In this document: positions 9,817 to 19,764 of the stretch, in pieces | Layout of the letters: every line of letters begins with the position of its first letter | Numbering within the stretch: position 1 is the first letter of the stretch | Translations under genes and position numbers: made by a program | Notes under the pieces: generated by a model | What the model was told of the DNA's origin: nothing | Seen by the model: only the letters and a program-made list of their open reading frames with translations | The model's database searches: none | Origin: Spisula solida | Lineage: Eukaryota; Mollusca; Bivalvia; Venerida; Mactridae | NCBI GenBank assembly: GCA_947247005.1 | Contig: OX365952.1 | Coordinates: 27,654,222 to 27,718,221 of the forward strand | DNA: 64,000 nucleotides | Reading direction: 5' to 3'

Positions 9817-10265
9817 GTGAGTAAAATGTTTTTATGACGGTACACTGAGTACAGTATAACCTCTCTACAGCAACACCCTTTAGGAGCTGCAATTATTGGC
9901 CATTGTATAGAGGATGTTGCTTTACAGAGATAGATATTGAGTTAAGAGTATATATCAGCTTAAAAAATGGTGATGGTGTTGTTATAGAGAGGTTGTTGTT
10001 CTATAGAGGACCGCTCTAGAAAAGTTGTATTGTATTTATTTCTGCAATTTAACACATTTGAGTGCATATTATACACTCTGTGCAGATGAAATATGCTGGT
10101 ATACCGTAATTATTTACCGATAAGCTGCATGTATTTTGTTGGCATGATATATTATTTACTGAATTAAGTGTGGAGTTGAGTGATTAAACATAATGGTTTT
10201 GGTGGTACATCGTAACATCAACAGTATCAACTAGTTGTTTCAAAGTCAAATAATTTATATTAATT

Positions 10266-11527
10266 CCGGGATGATTTCAATATTTTGAAACCGGTTAATC
10301 GTTGATGTGAAATCGATTCTAACCGGTTAATCGGCCGCCATATTGAAAATAGTGTTTTCTTTCATGATGACCATATCAAGGTACTTTCAGCAGCAGAATT
10401 CATGTGTTTTATTCTTCGAGGTATTAAATAAGATTTGTTTGTTAAATATTATATGGATTAATGTATCACATGCTACCAAAAGACACCAGCTAGTTTGCTT
10501 GTTTACTTGTCGATCAATAAGTTCAGGCATATTCTTGTCAAAGATATATTGTATGCACACAGTAACATACACATTTCCATCAGGCATGATTTGTTCAATT
10601 ATTTTACCCCCAGATACATAGTATATGGGGGCTATATTGAAGTCATGCTTATGGTTGGTTGGTTGGTCTGTTGGTTGGTTGGTCCGTATAATTTTGTACG
10701 CGCTATTTCTCCGCAACCGTTGGTCGTATTTCATTGAAACTTTGCATGACTGATCAGTACCAAGTTTAGTTGTGCATATTGTCAGCTGACGTTGGTCGGA
10801 TTAATTTTAAGGGAGTAATGGCCCTTATTTTTTTATACTTATAAATTTTGTCAGCGCTATTTCGCTGCAACTGTTTGTCGTATTTCATTGAAACTTTGCA
10901 TGACTGATCAGTACCAAGTATAGTTGTGCATATCGTCGTCGGACGTTGGTCGGATTAAATTAAAGGGAGTTATGGCCCTTTATTTTTCTATACTTATAAG
11001 TTTTGTCTGCGCTATTTCTCCGCAACCATTGGTCATATTTCATTGAAACTTTGCATGACTGATCTGTACCAAGTCTAGTTGTGCATATTGACGGCAGACG
11101 TCCATAGAATTTACTTTAAGGGAGTAATTGCCCTTTATTTGTTTACACTTGTAAATCCTGCCCGGGCTATTTCTCTGTAACCATTGGTCGGATTTTAATG
11201 AAACTTTGTATGGATGATCAGTACCAAGTCTAGTTGTGCATATGGTCGACACACATTGGTCTTATCAATTTTAAGGGAGTTATATCCCGTTGTTGTTTTA
11301 CACTTATACATTTTGTCTGTGCTATTTCTCAGCAACCAATCGTAGGATTTTAATGAATTTTTGCATGAACGATCAGTACCAAGTCTAGTTGTGCATATCT
11401 GACTGTGTCAAGCAGTTGCTGGGGGTATTCATCACATTCAGTGATATTTCTTGTTGGCATTGTAGGATGTGTATTCTTTTAGAACGATTAGTGGTTTTGC
11501 ATCCGATTAACCGAGTAATCATCCCGG
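10266..11527. mobile_element. Element with CCGGGATGATT ends and a five-unit array
   Basis: Inverted ends CCGGGATGATT (10266) and AATCATCCCGG (to 11527) each sit near CGGTTAATCG-type words. Inside, 10608-11470 holds about five units of about 155 bp with the core TTGCATGACTGATCAGTACC and AAGTCTAGTTGTGCATAT. This inner part starts ACCCCCAGATACATAGTATA and ends GGGGGTATTCATCAC, so it looks like an element nested within another. No protein is supported; small ORFs repeat with the units. Confidence 0.6.
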
Positions 11528-11699
11528 TCCTACTTTGATGTTGCTGTAACCTAACACAGACTGCAAATTTAAACAGTACCTGCCATGTGCTAGACCATTG
11601 TTAGAACCTATGGTGTATATTCTGTTTCTATTACATTATATATTAAATGCCGTGAGAGATGAGGCTATCAAAAGTTCATTTTTGTTGAGCCTGCTTGCG

Positions 11700-12275
11700 G
11701 TGAGTGAAACTAAGTCGTCAGACCATAAGACCACAATGCTTTGACCAATATTGCTTATATTTGGCATGAATGTTCATTTTTATGAGGAGAAGTGTCATGC
11801 ACAACCCCCAGGATCCTATCTCAAAGGTCAATGTCACAGTTGGAGGTCAAAGGTCAAATTGAAGCTTGTTCTGACCATAACTTCGTCAGGCATTGCATGA
11901 CCAATCTTTCTTATATTTGTTATGAATCACAGAATGTTACCTCCTTGAGACAGAGTATCATGCACACGCCCAGGTCCATAGGTCAAGGTCACAGTTGGAT
12001 GTTTGTCCAGACCATTACTTTGTCATACATTGACCAATCTTGCTTATAATTGGCATGAATGTTAACCTCTATTAATCTGAGTGTCATTAGCAACCCCAGG
12101 TTCCTCTCTCAAAGGTCCAGGTCACTGTTGAAGGTCAAAGGTCAATTTGATGTTTGTACGGGTCATTTCATTTTTATGCATGGTGGGATTAGATTCATCT
12201 TGACACATTTAAGTTGGTGCTTTTTTTCAACGTGCGCCGAAGCTCGACATAATTTGCACGAGGGCATGTCTTGAT
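11700..12275 (+). mobile_element. Non-autonomous element of the AAGCTCGACATAATTTGC family
   Basis: Three units of about 150 bp carry AAAGGTCAATGTCACAGTTG, TTGACCAATCTTGCTTAT and TTGGCATGAATGTTCA. It ends in CGTGCGCCGAAGCTCGACAT followed by TTTGCACGAGGGCATG. A second copy is at 49503-49957 in the opposite orientation. Confidence 0.65.
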
Positions 12276-12595
12276 TATTTACCAGGAACATGCAGACTAA
12301 TGAAATGTCGCATACTAACATTTAAACCCCCTCCCAAAAATAGAAAATTTCCAATTCAAAACCTCTTCCCATGTAATAATTTTACCATGTTCTCCTATGA
12401 TTAAAGGTAGATAGCCCCCATCCAAGGTTAGAAAAAAAACATGGATATCCTAGTGTAATTACTAGTTAGTAGTAAACTTACGGGACCAAAGGTGATGTGG
12501 ACTGATGTGTAATGTATGCATATTATCATATTCATGTGTATTTACAAATTCAGTTACTTGGCATAACATTAGACTGTATCAATCCCTTTATTTAG

Positions 12596-12703
12596 GTTGC
12601 TGCTGTAAAGGAAAATTCAGCCCTCACACCATGGCTAAAAGATATAACCAACCACTTCTTCCACTGCGCTAAAACATGCAATGGAAATGTTTTAAACCTG
12701 AAG
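12596..12703 (+). CDS. Internal exon, GDGR-DSPG family protein (exon d)
   Basis: Seen: acceptor CCCTTTATTTAG at 12595 and donor CTGAAG|GTTAGT; 108 nt, phase 0 at both ends. It reads VAAVKENSALTPWLKDITNH, then FFHCAKTCNGNVLNLK. The pattern ALxPWLxDIxNHFxxCAxTC matches the W-x(5)-NH(L/F) block that I recall in the C-terminal half of the same family. Phase agrees with exons c and e. The RNase-H-like middle expected between c and d (about 100 residues) is not visible between 9816 and 12596, where repeats sit, so the gene may be decayed or may have unrecognised exons. Confidence 0.6.
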
Positions 12704-13123
12704 GTTAGTGTTATTATTTCCTTAATATATGTTTTCAATTTCTGATAGAATGGAAAAGAATTTCATATGAAAAACTATTAGAAGTATATGTTCCAAAAAC
12801 TCTTAAGAAGTAACAACTATCTATTATCTTCATATTAGAATCAAGGTCTCTGTGACCTTAACATAAATTATAAGATAAATGGTTTCTGATCAATAACTGA
12901 AAAATGGTTGTGCCAAAAACTGTATCAAAATACGAGGCTTTATCTTAAAAACCATCTCCTCCTAGATTATCAATTGGATTTCGACAACATCGCTCAGGAA
13001 TTCTCTTCAAACGATTGTATCACCTGTTCATGTAAAAATAAGTTTTTTTTAGTGACCATGGTCTCAGTTGTGTAGCTCTCTTGTTATATTATACTAGATA
13101 TTTTTGTTTTACTGTTGTTTCAG

Positions 13124-13342
13124 ACTAAATCAGTTTCTATACTAAATCATCTCACCAACTGTCATAGCTGGGCACTTGGACAATATGACCAAGGGCCAAT
13201 TGAAGAGAGGGACAACAAACCATGGTTAAGGCCTTCCACACATGTTGTAAAGAACCTTGAAAAGCAAGTGATAGACAGGAGGCTATTGCGAACTTTTCCA
13301 TATTATGTTACATGCCAGTGTGTAATTTTAAAAGTCACATGA
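13124..13342 (+). CDS. Exon e, GDGR-DSPG family protein, 3' part
   Basis: Seen: acceptor CTGTTGTTTCAG ends at 13123, and the frame continues LK-TKSVSILNHLTNCHSWAL, GQYDQGPIEERDNKPWLRP, then DRRLLRTFPYYVTCQ, and stops at 13340-13342. The ILNHLTNxHxW...GPxEE..KPWL...LL+xxPYY order fits the family. Relatives, as I recall them, continue with an (R/Q)HTGxLE block; here the sequence after VTCQ diverges, without a canonical GT donor in frame, and ends within 8 residues. So the true exon end is near 13315 and the rest is lost, or this is a truncated terminal exon. A degenerate stretch at 13558-13743 (GHLRHPLQAGTNML) may be a remnant. Confidence 0.55.
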   Translation, partial: TKSVSILNHLTNCHSWALGQYDQGPIEERDNKPWLRPSTHVVKNLEKQVIDRRLLRTFPYYVTCQCVILKVT

Positions 13343-13889
13343 TATCAATTTACATACATATATATAATTTGTACCAGTGATAGCTTTCCAATTCACATTG
13401 GAAAATAACAAACAATTATCATTGCAGACATGTTCTGTAACATTAGTTGTGTTTGACTAAGAATTAACTTAGGCTTGATTTTAATGACATCATCATTTTC
13501 TTAGACTCTACATTATTTTGTTGGTGATAAACTAAATACTAGTATACATTATGTTTTTTGTTAAAAGACACTGTCAGTGGTCATTTGAGACATCCATTAC
13601 AAGCAGGTACTAATATGCTCCACCACAAACTGCCCATAGTTTGGCACATGACCATAGTCAGTGTCTCAGAAGAAGTTTACATAATGTGTTCCATGTACCT
13701 ATACAGTTTAACTAGACAAGGGAAAACAGTGTTTGTCGGTTACTGACTAACAGGTTTCTTTCCAAAGTGATGAATAGTTCCTCAAAAAAATGTGAACGAA
13801 TTATGAAAAATATAAAAGGTTGTTATAGTTTGAATTATTATTTGCAGAACTACATTGGAACTAGAATCATTCAATAAGAGGTCCCGGTT

Positions 13890-16800
13890 ATTTCAAAATG
13901 AACAATAAAGATGATGAATACTCAACAAAAATAATAGAAAGCATAAATAACACAGTCAATTTCAATAAAAATGCAAAACCTGAAGTTTTGTGGGAACTTA
14001 TTAAAAGCAGTATAAGAAATAAGACAATTTAATTTGCATCAAATAAAAGGAAAAAAGAAGCAGAGGAAGAAAATAACTTGCAAAAAGAAATCCAAATTCT
14101 GGAAACAACTCTGTTAAACTCACAAACTCCCCTTCAACATACACAAGATTTAAATGATAAGAAAAACAAATTGCAGGCCCATTATGATAAAAAAATACAT
14201 GGACTATTGTTAAGATCGAAAATTGTAGAAAAAAGACATGCAGAAAGAAAAAATATACAAAAACTACAAATTAACGATAGTACGATAACAAATATAAAGG
14301 ATATACTTGATGAGACAACAAAATTCTATGAACAATTGTATGCTGTAAAGGAAAATGAGGATCCAGAAATAGATTTATTTGATACGACAATTACTAAACT
14401 GAGCAAAGCAGAGTCTGATCAATTCGAAGGAATATTAAATGAGCATGAATGTAAACTCGCTCTTGACGAAATGAAAAATGAAAAAAGCCCAGGTTCGGAT
14501 GGCCTAACTGCAGAATTCTATAAACATTTTTGGGAACATGTAAAGTTACATTATATAAATGCAATAAATAGCTGCTATCAGAAAATAGAACTTTCAGATT
14601 TACAAAAACAAAGTATTGTTACACTGTTACCAAAGCCAGACAAAGACCATACAAACCTTTCAAACTGGAGGCCTATCAGTCTACTAAACATTGATTACAA
14701 AATTGCAACTAAAGCCATCTCAAATAGATTAAAATAAATTCTTCCGAAATTAATAAACCCAAACCAAACAGGTTTTATGAAAGGTAGATACATCGGAGAA
14801 AATGTCAGACTGATATAATCTAAATGGCCTTTTGCTATTTTCCGACTATGAAAAAGCATTTGACACATTAAGTCATAATTTCATATATAATTGCCTCGAA
14901 CACTTCAATCTTGGGAACAACTTAATTAGATGGATTAAAACATTCTATAATAATATTACAGCAGTCATAATCAATAATGGTCATTTATCTAAAGAGATAA
15001 GTATTAAAAGGGCGTACGACAAGGTTGTCCCCTTTCCACTTCTTTATTCATACTCTGTATGGAATTATTATCCACTAAAATCTCAAACGATGTAAACATA
15101 AAAGGAATTACTATTAAACATAGAAATAAAACAAACAATATTCGCAGATGATGCAACATATGTAAATAATGGTGAAAAGAAATCGTTCGAAAAACTTGTC
15201 TATGTAATAACTGAATTTGGGAAAGTTTCAGGACTTAAACTTAACTTTAACAAATCACTAGTTTTACGTCTAGGAACACTAAAAAGTACCAACATTAAAT
15301 ACTGTACCGACAAAAATTTTGTATGGACCTCTGAAAGTGCAAAAACCCTCGGAATCACCTTTTCATCAAATCAGCATAAACATCTAGAAATAAATCTAAT
15401 GCCAAAAATTGACCAATTTAAAAATTGTCTAAAACAATGGCAACATAGAAAACTGACACTAATGGGAAAAGTAACTGTTATTAAAACCTATGCTCTACCA
15501 AAACTTATATATCCTCTTACGGTTTTACCCAACCCATCAGAAATCATTTTAAACGATTTAAACAAAGCTATTTTTGACTTTCTGTGGGATGGGAAACCCG
15601 ACAAAATAAAACGAAAACTACTCTCAAAGAATTATGAAGACGGTGGGCTAAAATTGACAGATATATACGCATTCTTAAACTCCTTTAAAAAGAATTATTG
15701 ACAAAAATAACAATGGATACTGGAAAATATTCTTCAAACAACAACTAGAACGTTATGGAGGAAATTTCATTTTTGACTGTAACCTAACTACCAAGGATAT
15801 AAATGTAATGTTTAGCAAAAACCTGTTACTAAAAAACATTCTCACATCATGGTTTAATATCCAAAATCTGAGTTATGAAAATAAACCACCTATTAACAGC
15901 CATATAATATGGAATAATTCAAATATTAAGATTGAAAATAAACCAATGTTTTTAAAAGAATGGTTTGATAAATGCATAACATATGTGGAACAACTGTATG
16001 ACTTTAGAAAAAATAAACTCTACTCCTTTGAGGAAGCAAGACAAATATATAATATTCCACAACGAGACTTTCTGACCTATCACAAAATTATTCATGCTAT
16101 AAATACTTACAACATAACTCATGTGAAGAAAGAAATAATAACCGAAAATAGAGATGTAACTCCGCGAGAGAAAATGGAAAATATAAAATGAACGAAAACT
16201 GGAAAACAATATTTTTAATACCTTTTAAATCAACAATTGACTCCATCTTAAGAAATTTTCAATATAAATTTCTAATGAGACTAATACCAACTAACACATA
16301 TTTATATAACTGTCAATTATCCCCCTCAAGACTATGCGATTTCTGCAATATGCAAGATGAAACAATAGAACACCTATTTTCGGAATGCCATGTAGCTCAA
16401 AATATCTGGAATAGAGTGAGTAGTTTTCTAAAAACAAAACAATTTCAAATACAGTTCAACAGTCAAAAAGTATTTTTTGGTATTCAAGAACAAGGTATAA
16501 CAAATACTGCCTTAAACTGTGTCATAATTTTATGCAAATTCTACCTCTTTAAAATGAAACAAGTTAAAACAATACCGAGAATTGAAAGCTTAACACAATA
16601 TTTAGAAAATAGAAGTCTATTAGAAAAACACATAGCTTTTAAAGAAGGTAAACTATTGTTTTTTAGACAGAAATGGAAACGATTCATATGATGTTTTTTG
16701 TGTTTTTTACACTTCACATATTAATGATATATTTATAACTTCATAGATGATACGGTCAAATTCCCACCCCCCCTTTTTACTTTATATCTTTTTGAAAACT

Positions 16801-17010
16801 TCCATTATCTTATTTTTTAAACTTCATAAACATAAGAAAAATAAATGGGACAAAATCATATATGAAAAACATTGTTGAATATACATTTGACAGCAAAATG
16901 ATAAAATGTTAGCATGTAATTGAAATATTGTTTCTATCTTGTTGTTAAATGTATTATAAATGAAAAAATAAACGGGGTAACCCGAAAGGGGCCTCAAATG
17001 AAAAAAAATT
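13890..17010 (+). mobile_element. LINE retrotransposon (L1/Tx1-like), 5'-truncated and dead
   Basis: Seen in order: WELIKSSIRNKTI before a stop (about 14030), then KNEKSPGSDGLTAEFYKHFW, LLPKPDKD, NWRPISLLNIDYK, a stop after ISNRLK (about 14735), QTGFMKGRYIGENVR, a deletion and stop (about 14818), FSDYEKAFDTLSH, GVRQGCPLS in a shifted frame (about 15010), IFADDATYVNN in another frame (about 15135), a run with WQHRKLTLMGKVTVIKTYAL, a frame break near 15700, another near 16190, and a C-terminal FQYKFLMRLIPTNTYLYN with CDFCNMQDETIEHLFSEC. Known: this is the reverse transcriptase and the C-terminal zinc-binding block of L1/Tx1 LINEs. The endonuclease half is absent. At least three stops and four frame changes make it a pseudo-element. 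The 3' UTR runs to about 17010. Confidence 0.9.
14078..14737 (+). pseudogene. LINE reverse transcriptase, fingers segment
   Basis: Longest intact piece of the dead LINE: a Lys/Glu-rich coiled-coil-like linker, then RT blocks 0 to 2 (SPGSDGLTAEFYKHFW and NWRPISLLN). It ends at a TAA that replaces a codon inside what should read NRLKxILPKLI. The catalytic FADD block is about 400 nt downstream in another frame, so no active polymerase can be made. Confidence 0.85.
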
Positions 17011-17409
17011 ATCATTCAATAATCGTGTACTGATGTATGCACCAAAATGGAATGCATTTAGGTAAAGCAAGTTATTTTACTTCAAATGAATTTTATATGG
17101 GAAGAATTTCTATAAAAAAATGTATAATTCAGAATTTGCCATTAATTCCACTTTCTGATGTGTTGGTGTGGTGTGTATGTATAGTTAACGTCAATTACCA
17201 GACCACCTTGGGCTTCTTTCGATATGGAAACTGGTCCCAATATCGAGAAGGGTCTTATTAACTGTATGGCAAACATCCAGACAAAAAGAAACTGCTTATA
17301 TATGATATCAAATCGGAACATATCATCAAACATGATGCGAATGTCGGAATTGAAATGTTTAATAGCATTATATATAAAATTATGTTTGTTTGTATGTATG
17401 TAATTGTTT

Positions 17410-17760
17410 AGGCCTTTCGGTCAAGGATAACCCATGAAAGTGCAAGCACTTATTTCCAATGGGGTCCTGTTTTTTTGCTGAAGGGCCAGCGAGTAGAAGA
17501 AAGAGTTGTGATACAAGGAATCCGGGTGCGTTACCCTAGCTCGTTCCGAATAGACTCCTTGGTTCTTTAACGTGCCCAGTGTATAGCACCCATACATGCG
17601 AGACTACCTCTGGGTTTCCAACCAGTTCATCTCTAGTTGAGTTGGAAACACTGAAAAGCGTTTCAGAAATGTCCAAGTGTCCCGGCCGAGATTCGAACCA
17701 GGGACCTCTCGATCAGTAGTAAAGTGCGTTATCCACTCGACCACCATGCCACCCATTGTT
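17410..17760 (-). mobile_element. tRNA-derived SINE, copy 2 (best preserved)
   Basis: On the minus strand: GGTGGCATGGTGGTCGAGTG (A-box TGGTCGAGTGG), then TACTGATCGAGAGG and the B-box GGTTCGAATC. The body has CGGGACACTTGG, AACTGGTTGGAAACCCAGAG and GTTAAAGAACCAAGGAG, and the tail has CATTGGAAATAAGTGCTTGC and GTATGTATGTAATTG-type repeats. Both pol III promoter boxes are intact, so this copy is closest to the family consensus. Confidence 0.85.
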
Positions 17761-17764
17761 GGGT

Positions 17765-18800
17765 TTACAATGCAGAATGGTAACTATTTGACTTTTGTGA
17801 TTTTGTTTTGTACCAAGCGCTTTTAACATTTTGTAAAAAATGTTTTACATTTTCAGCTATGCTGTGTATAAATGTCGATGTCAACTTGCTGCCATTGATT
17901 ATACTTAACATCTACAAGTGTTGGACAAAGATGGAAATCGCAAGTAAATATATAGTTTTATACATTTCCCAAGCTATTCATCTCCCTGAAAACCGGTTGA
18001 ACCCCAGAAAAGTTATTTACAACATATTGTTTATGTTATAGTGTGCAGCATGTCTTTGCTTTAGGTTTTGACAGATTTGCACCAGTACAACCATTGCGTG
18101 TGGTATTTGTCCGTTGAATAAGCTATCTTTCTTAGAGTAGACAAGATTCACACATGCTGTGAAAAGTCTTTGAATTTGGTTTCATCCTTGAAATATACTT
18201 GAATTAAGTGCAGCCTTGAAGAACTGCCAAATATGTAGCTGAAAATCCTTGAATTTAAGCAAAATGCCTTGAATTTACATAGAATGGTATGGATATCGTC
18301 AAAATTGTACAATTAAACCTTGGTAAATGTTTTGGAAAAATATTGGATATACAAATTGATACCTTGAAAAAACTTGATAAATTTGGGTGTGAGAATTCTG
18401 TATGAACCATGAGCATATATCTGCCAGTTATATGCATGATTTACAACATGTTATGGAAGCACTCCTAAATTCTATTATCTGCTTAGAAGTAAACTGGACA
18501 AGTTCTTCAGTTGTATGCTAGGATTTCCGAACCCTTCTCATTGGCAGTAATTGCAAAGTATCCTAGAAGCTCATAAAATTATTTTAAGGTTGGTCCGCTC
18601 ATGTAGCATCACTGGAATTAGATATTGAATTGTTGGTACATGGTTCGTAATAACAAAAAGGATATATAGTGAATTGTCTAGTGTATGGGATCATACATTG
18701 ATCAATCTTTATGAAACTTAACTACAATGCTCATCTCTCATAAATCTTTATTCGGCATAAGGTGAAATTGTTGAAAACTAAATGTTGGCAATATAGGCCG
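17765..18800. other. No gene seen
   Basis: AT-rich sequence with short ORFs only. A local run of CCTTGAAT-type words (18180-18380: CTTGAATTTGG, CCTTGAAATATACTTG, CCTTGAAGAACTG, CCTTGAATTTAAG) is a weak decayed repeat of about 30 bp. Confidence 0.4.
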
Positions 18801-18805
18801 TATTT

Positions 18806-19300
18806 TTAGCTCACATGAGCACAAAGGGCTCAAGGTGAGCTATAGTGATCTCACTATGTCCGGACTACAATAAGACTGTTAATACTCTCAGGTCACAGTT
18901 TTCACTTAAACTTGGTCACAATGTTTGTCTCTATGAAGTCTAGGTCAAGATTGTAACTGGGTCATATGAGGTCAAAAACTCGGTCACATCAAAGAAAAAC
19001 CTTGTAACCACTAGATGTCACGATTTTGCCTAATCTTAGTATAACTTGGTCACAGTGTGTGTCTCTATGAAATATATGCTAAGCTCGTAACTGGGTCATC
19101 TGGGGTCAAAAACTAGGTCACATCAAAGAAAAACCTTGTTAATACTCTAGAGGTCACATTTTTCCTCATCTTTATAAAACCTGGCCAAAAAGCGTGTTTC
19201 TAAAATCTACATCAAATATTTACCGGTAGTCATATCATAACAAATACTGATTCTGCCTAAACTGCTAGTCATCAGATGAGCGATATAGGGCCCCTGTTCA
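18806..19300 (+). mobile_element. GGTCA-family element
   Basis: Starts TTTTAGCTCACATGAGCAC with the inverted GCTCAAGGTGAGC, then about three units of about 130 bp (CACTAGATGTCA or CTCTAGAGGTCA, AAACTTGGTCACA, CTGGGTCAT, AAAAACTAGGTCACATCAAAG, AAAAACCTTGTTAA). It ends ATCAGATGAGCGATATAGGG. No coding capacity. Confidence 0.75.
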
Positions 19301-19349
19301 TTGAATGGTCTTGAAAGTTGGTTTGTCTTGATAGAATATATAGAGGATA

Positions 19350-19475
19350 TTTGTTGATTTTGGTGTAAGATCGTATTTTATTTCATCAAGTGATCACAGA
19401 AAATCAATATTTTCACGATTGTGTAATCACGAGTGAAATAAAATTGATCTTTCACCAAAAATCAACAAATTTTCT
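19350..19475. repeat. Imperfect inverted repeat
   Basis: TTGTTGATTTTGGTGTAAGATC...ATTTTATTTCATCA (split by short mismatches) faces TGAAATAAAATTGATC...TTTCACCAAAAATCAACAA. The arms are about 40 bp and the loop about 40 nt. Probably a small MITE-like hairpin. Confidence 0.6.
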
Positions 19476-19653
19476 GTTTATTATATGCTTCAATTTCTTT
19501 TAAAAGGGTACCGTAATTGGCTTAATTGGAAAAAGCACGCCGAAATTGGAACGTCACAACGTGACGTCATGATGACGTAACGTACATTTTAAAGCCTGGC
19601 ACCGTTGACGTTACGTTTCTTTTTCTAAACGATACTGGAACCAGCTTCTAAAA

Positions 19654-19696
19654 CAGTGAAAATAACAAAGTGGTAATTTCACTGTTATTTTCACTG
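19654..19696. repeat. Perfect 14-bp hairpin
   Basis: CAGTGAAAATAACA and TGTTATTTTCACTG are separated by 15 nt that themselves repeat GTAATTTCAC. Just downstream, AATAATAAAAGTTAATAATT continues the AT-rich character. Likely an element end. Confidence 0.65.
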
Positions 19697-19764
19697 AAAA
19701 ATCTCCGTAATCCATTGAAAGCAAATAATAAAAGTTAATAATTTTTCATTTGTTATTTGTGTAA

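Noticed and set aside
13558..13743. ORF with GHLRHPLQAGTNML as a sure next exon of the GDGR-DSPG gene
   Set aside because: No good acceptor and only a vague resemblance to the expected (R/Q)HTGxLE block; kept only as a possible remnant.
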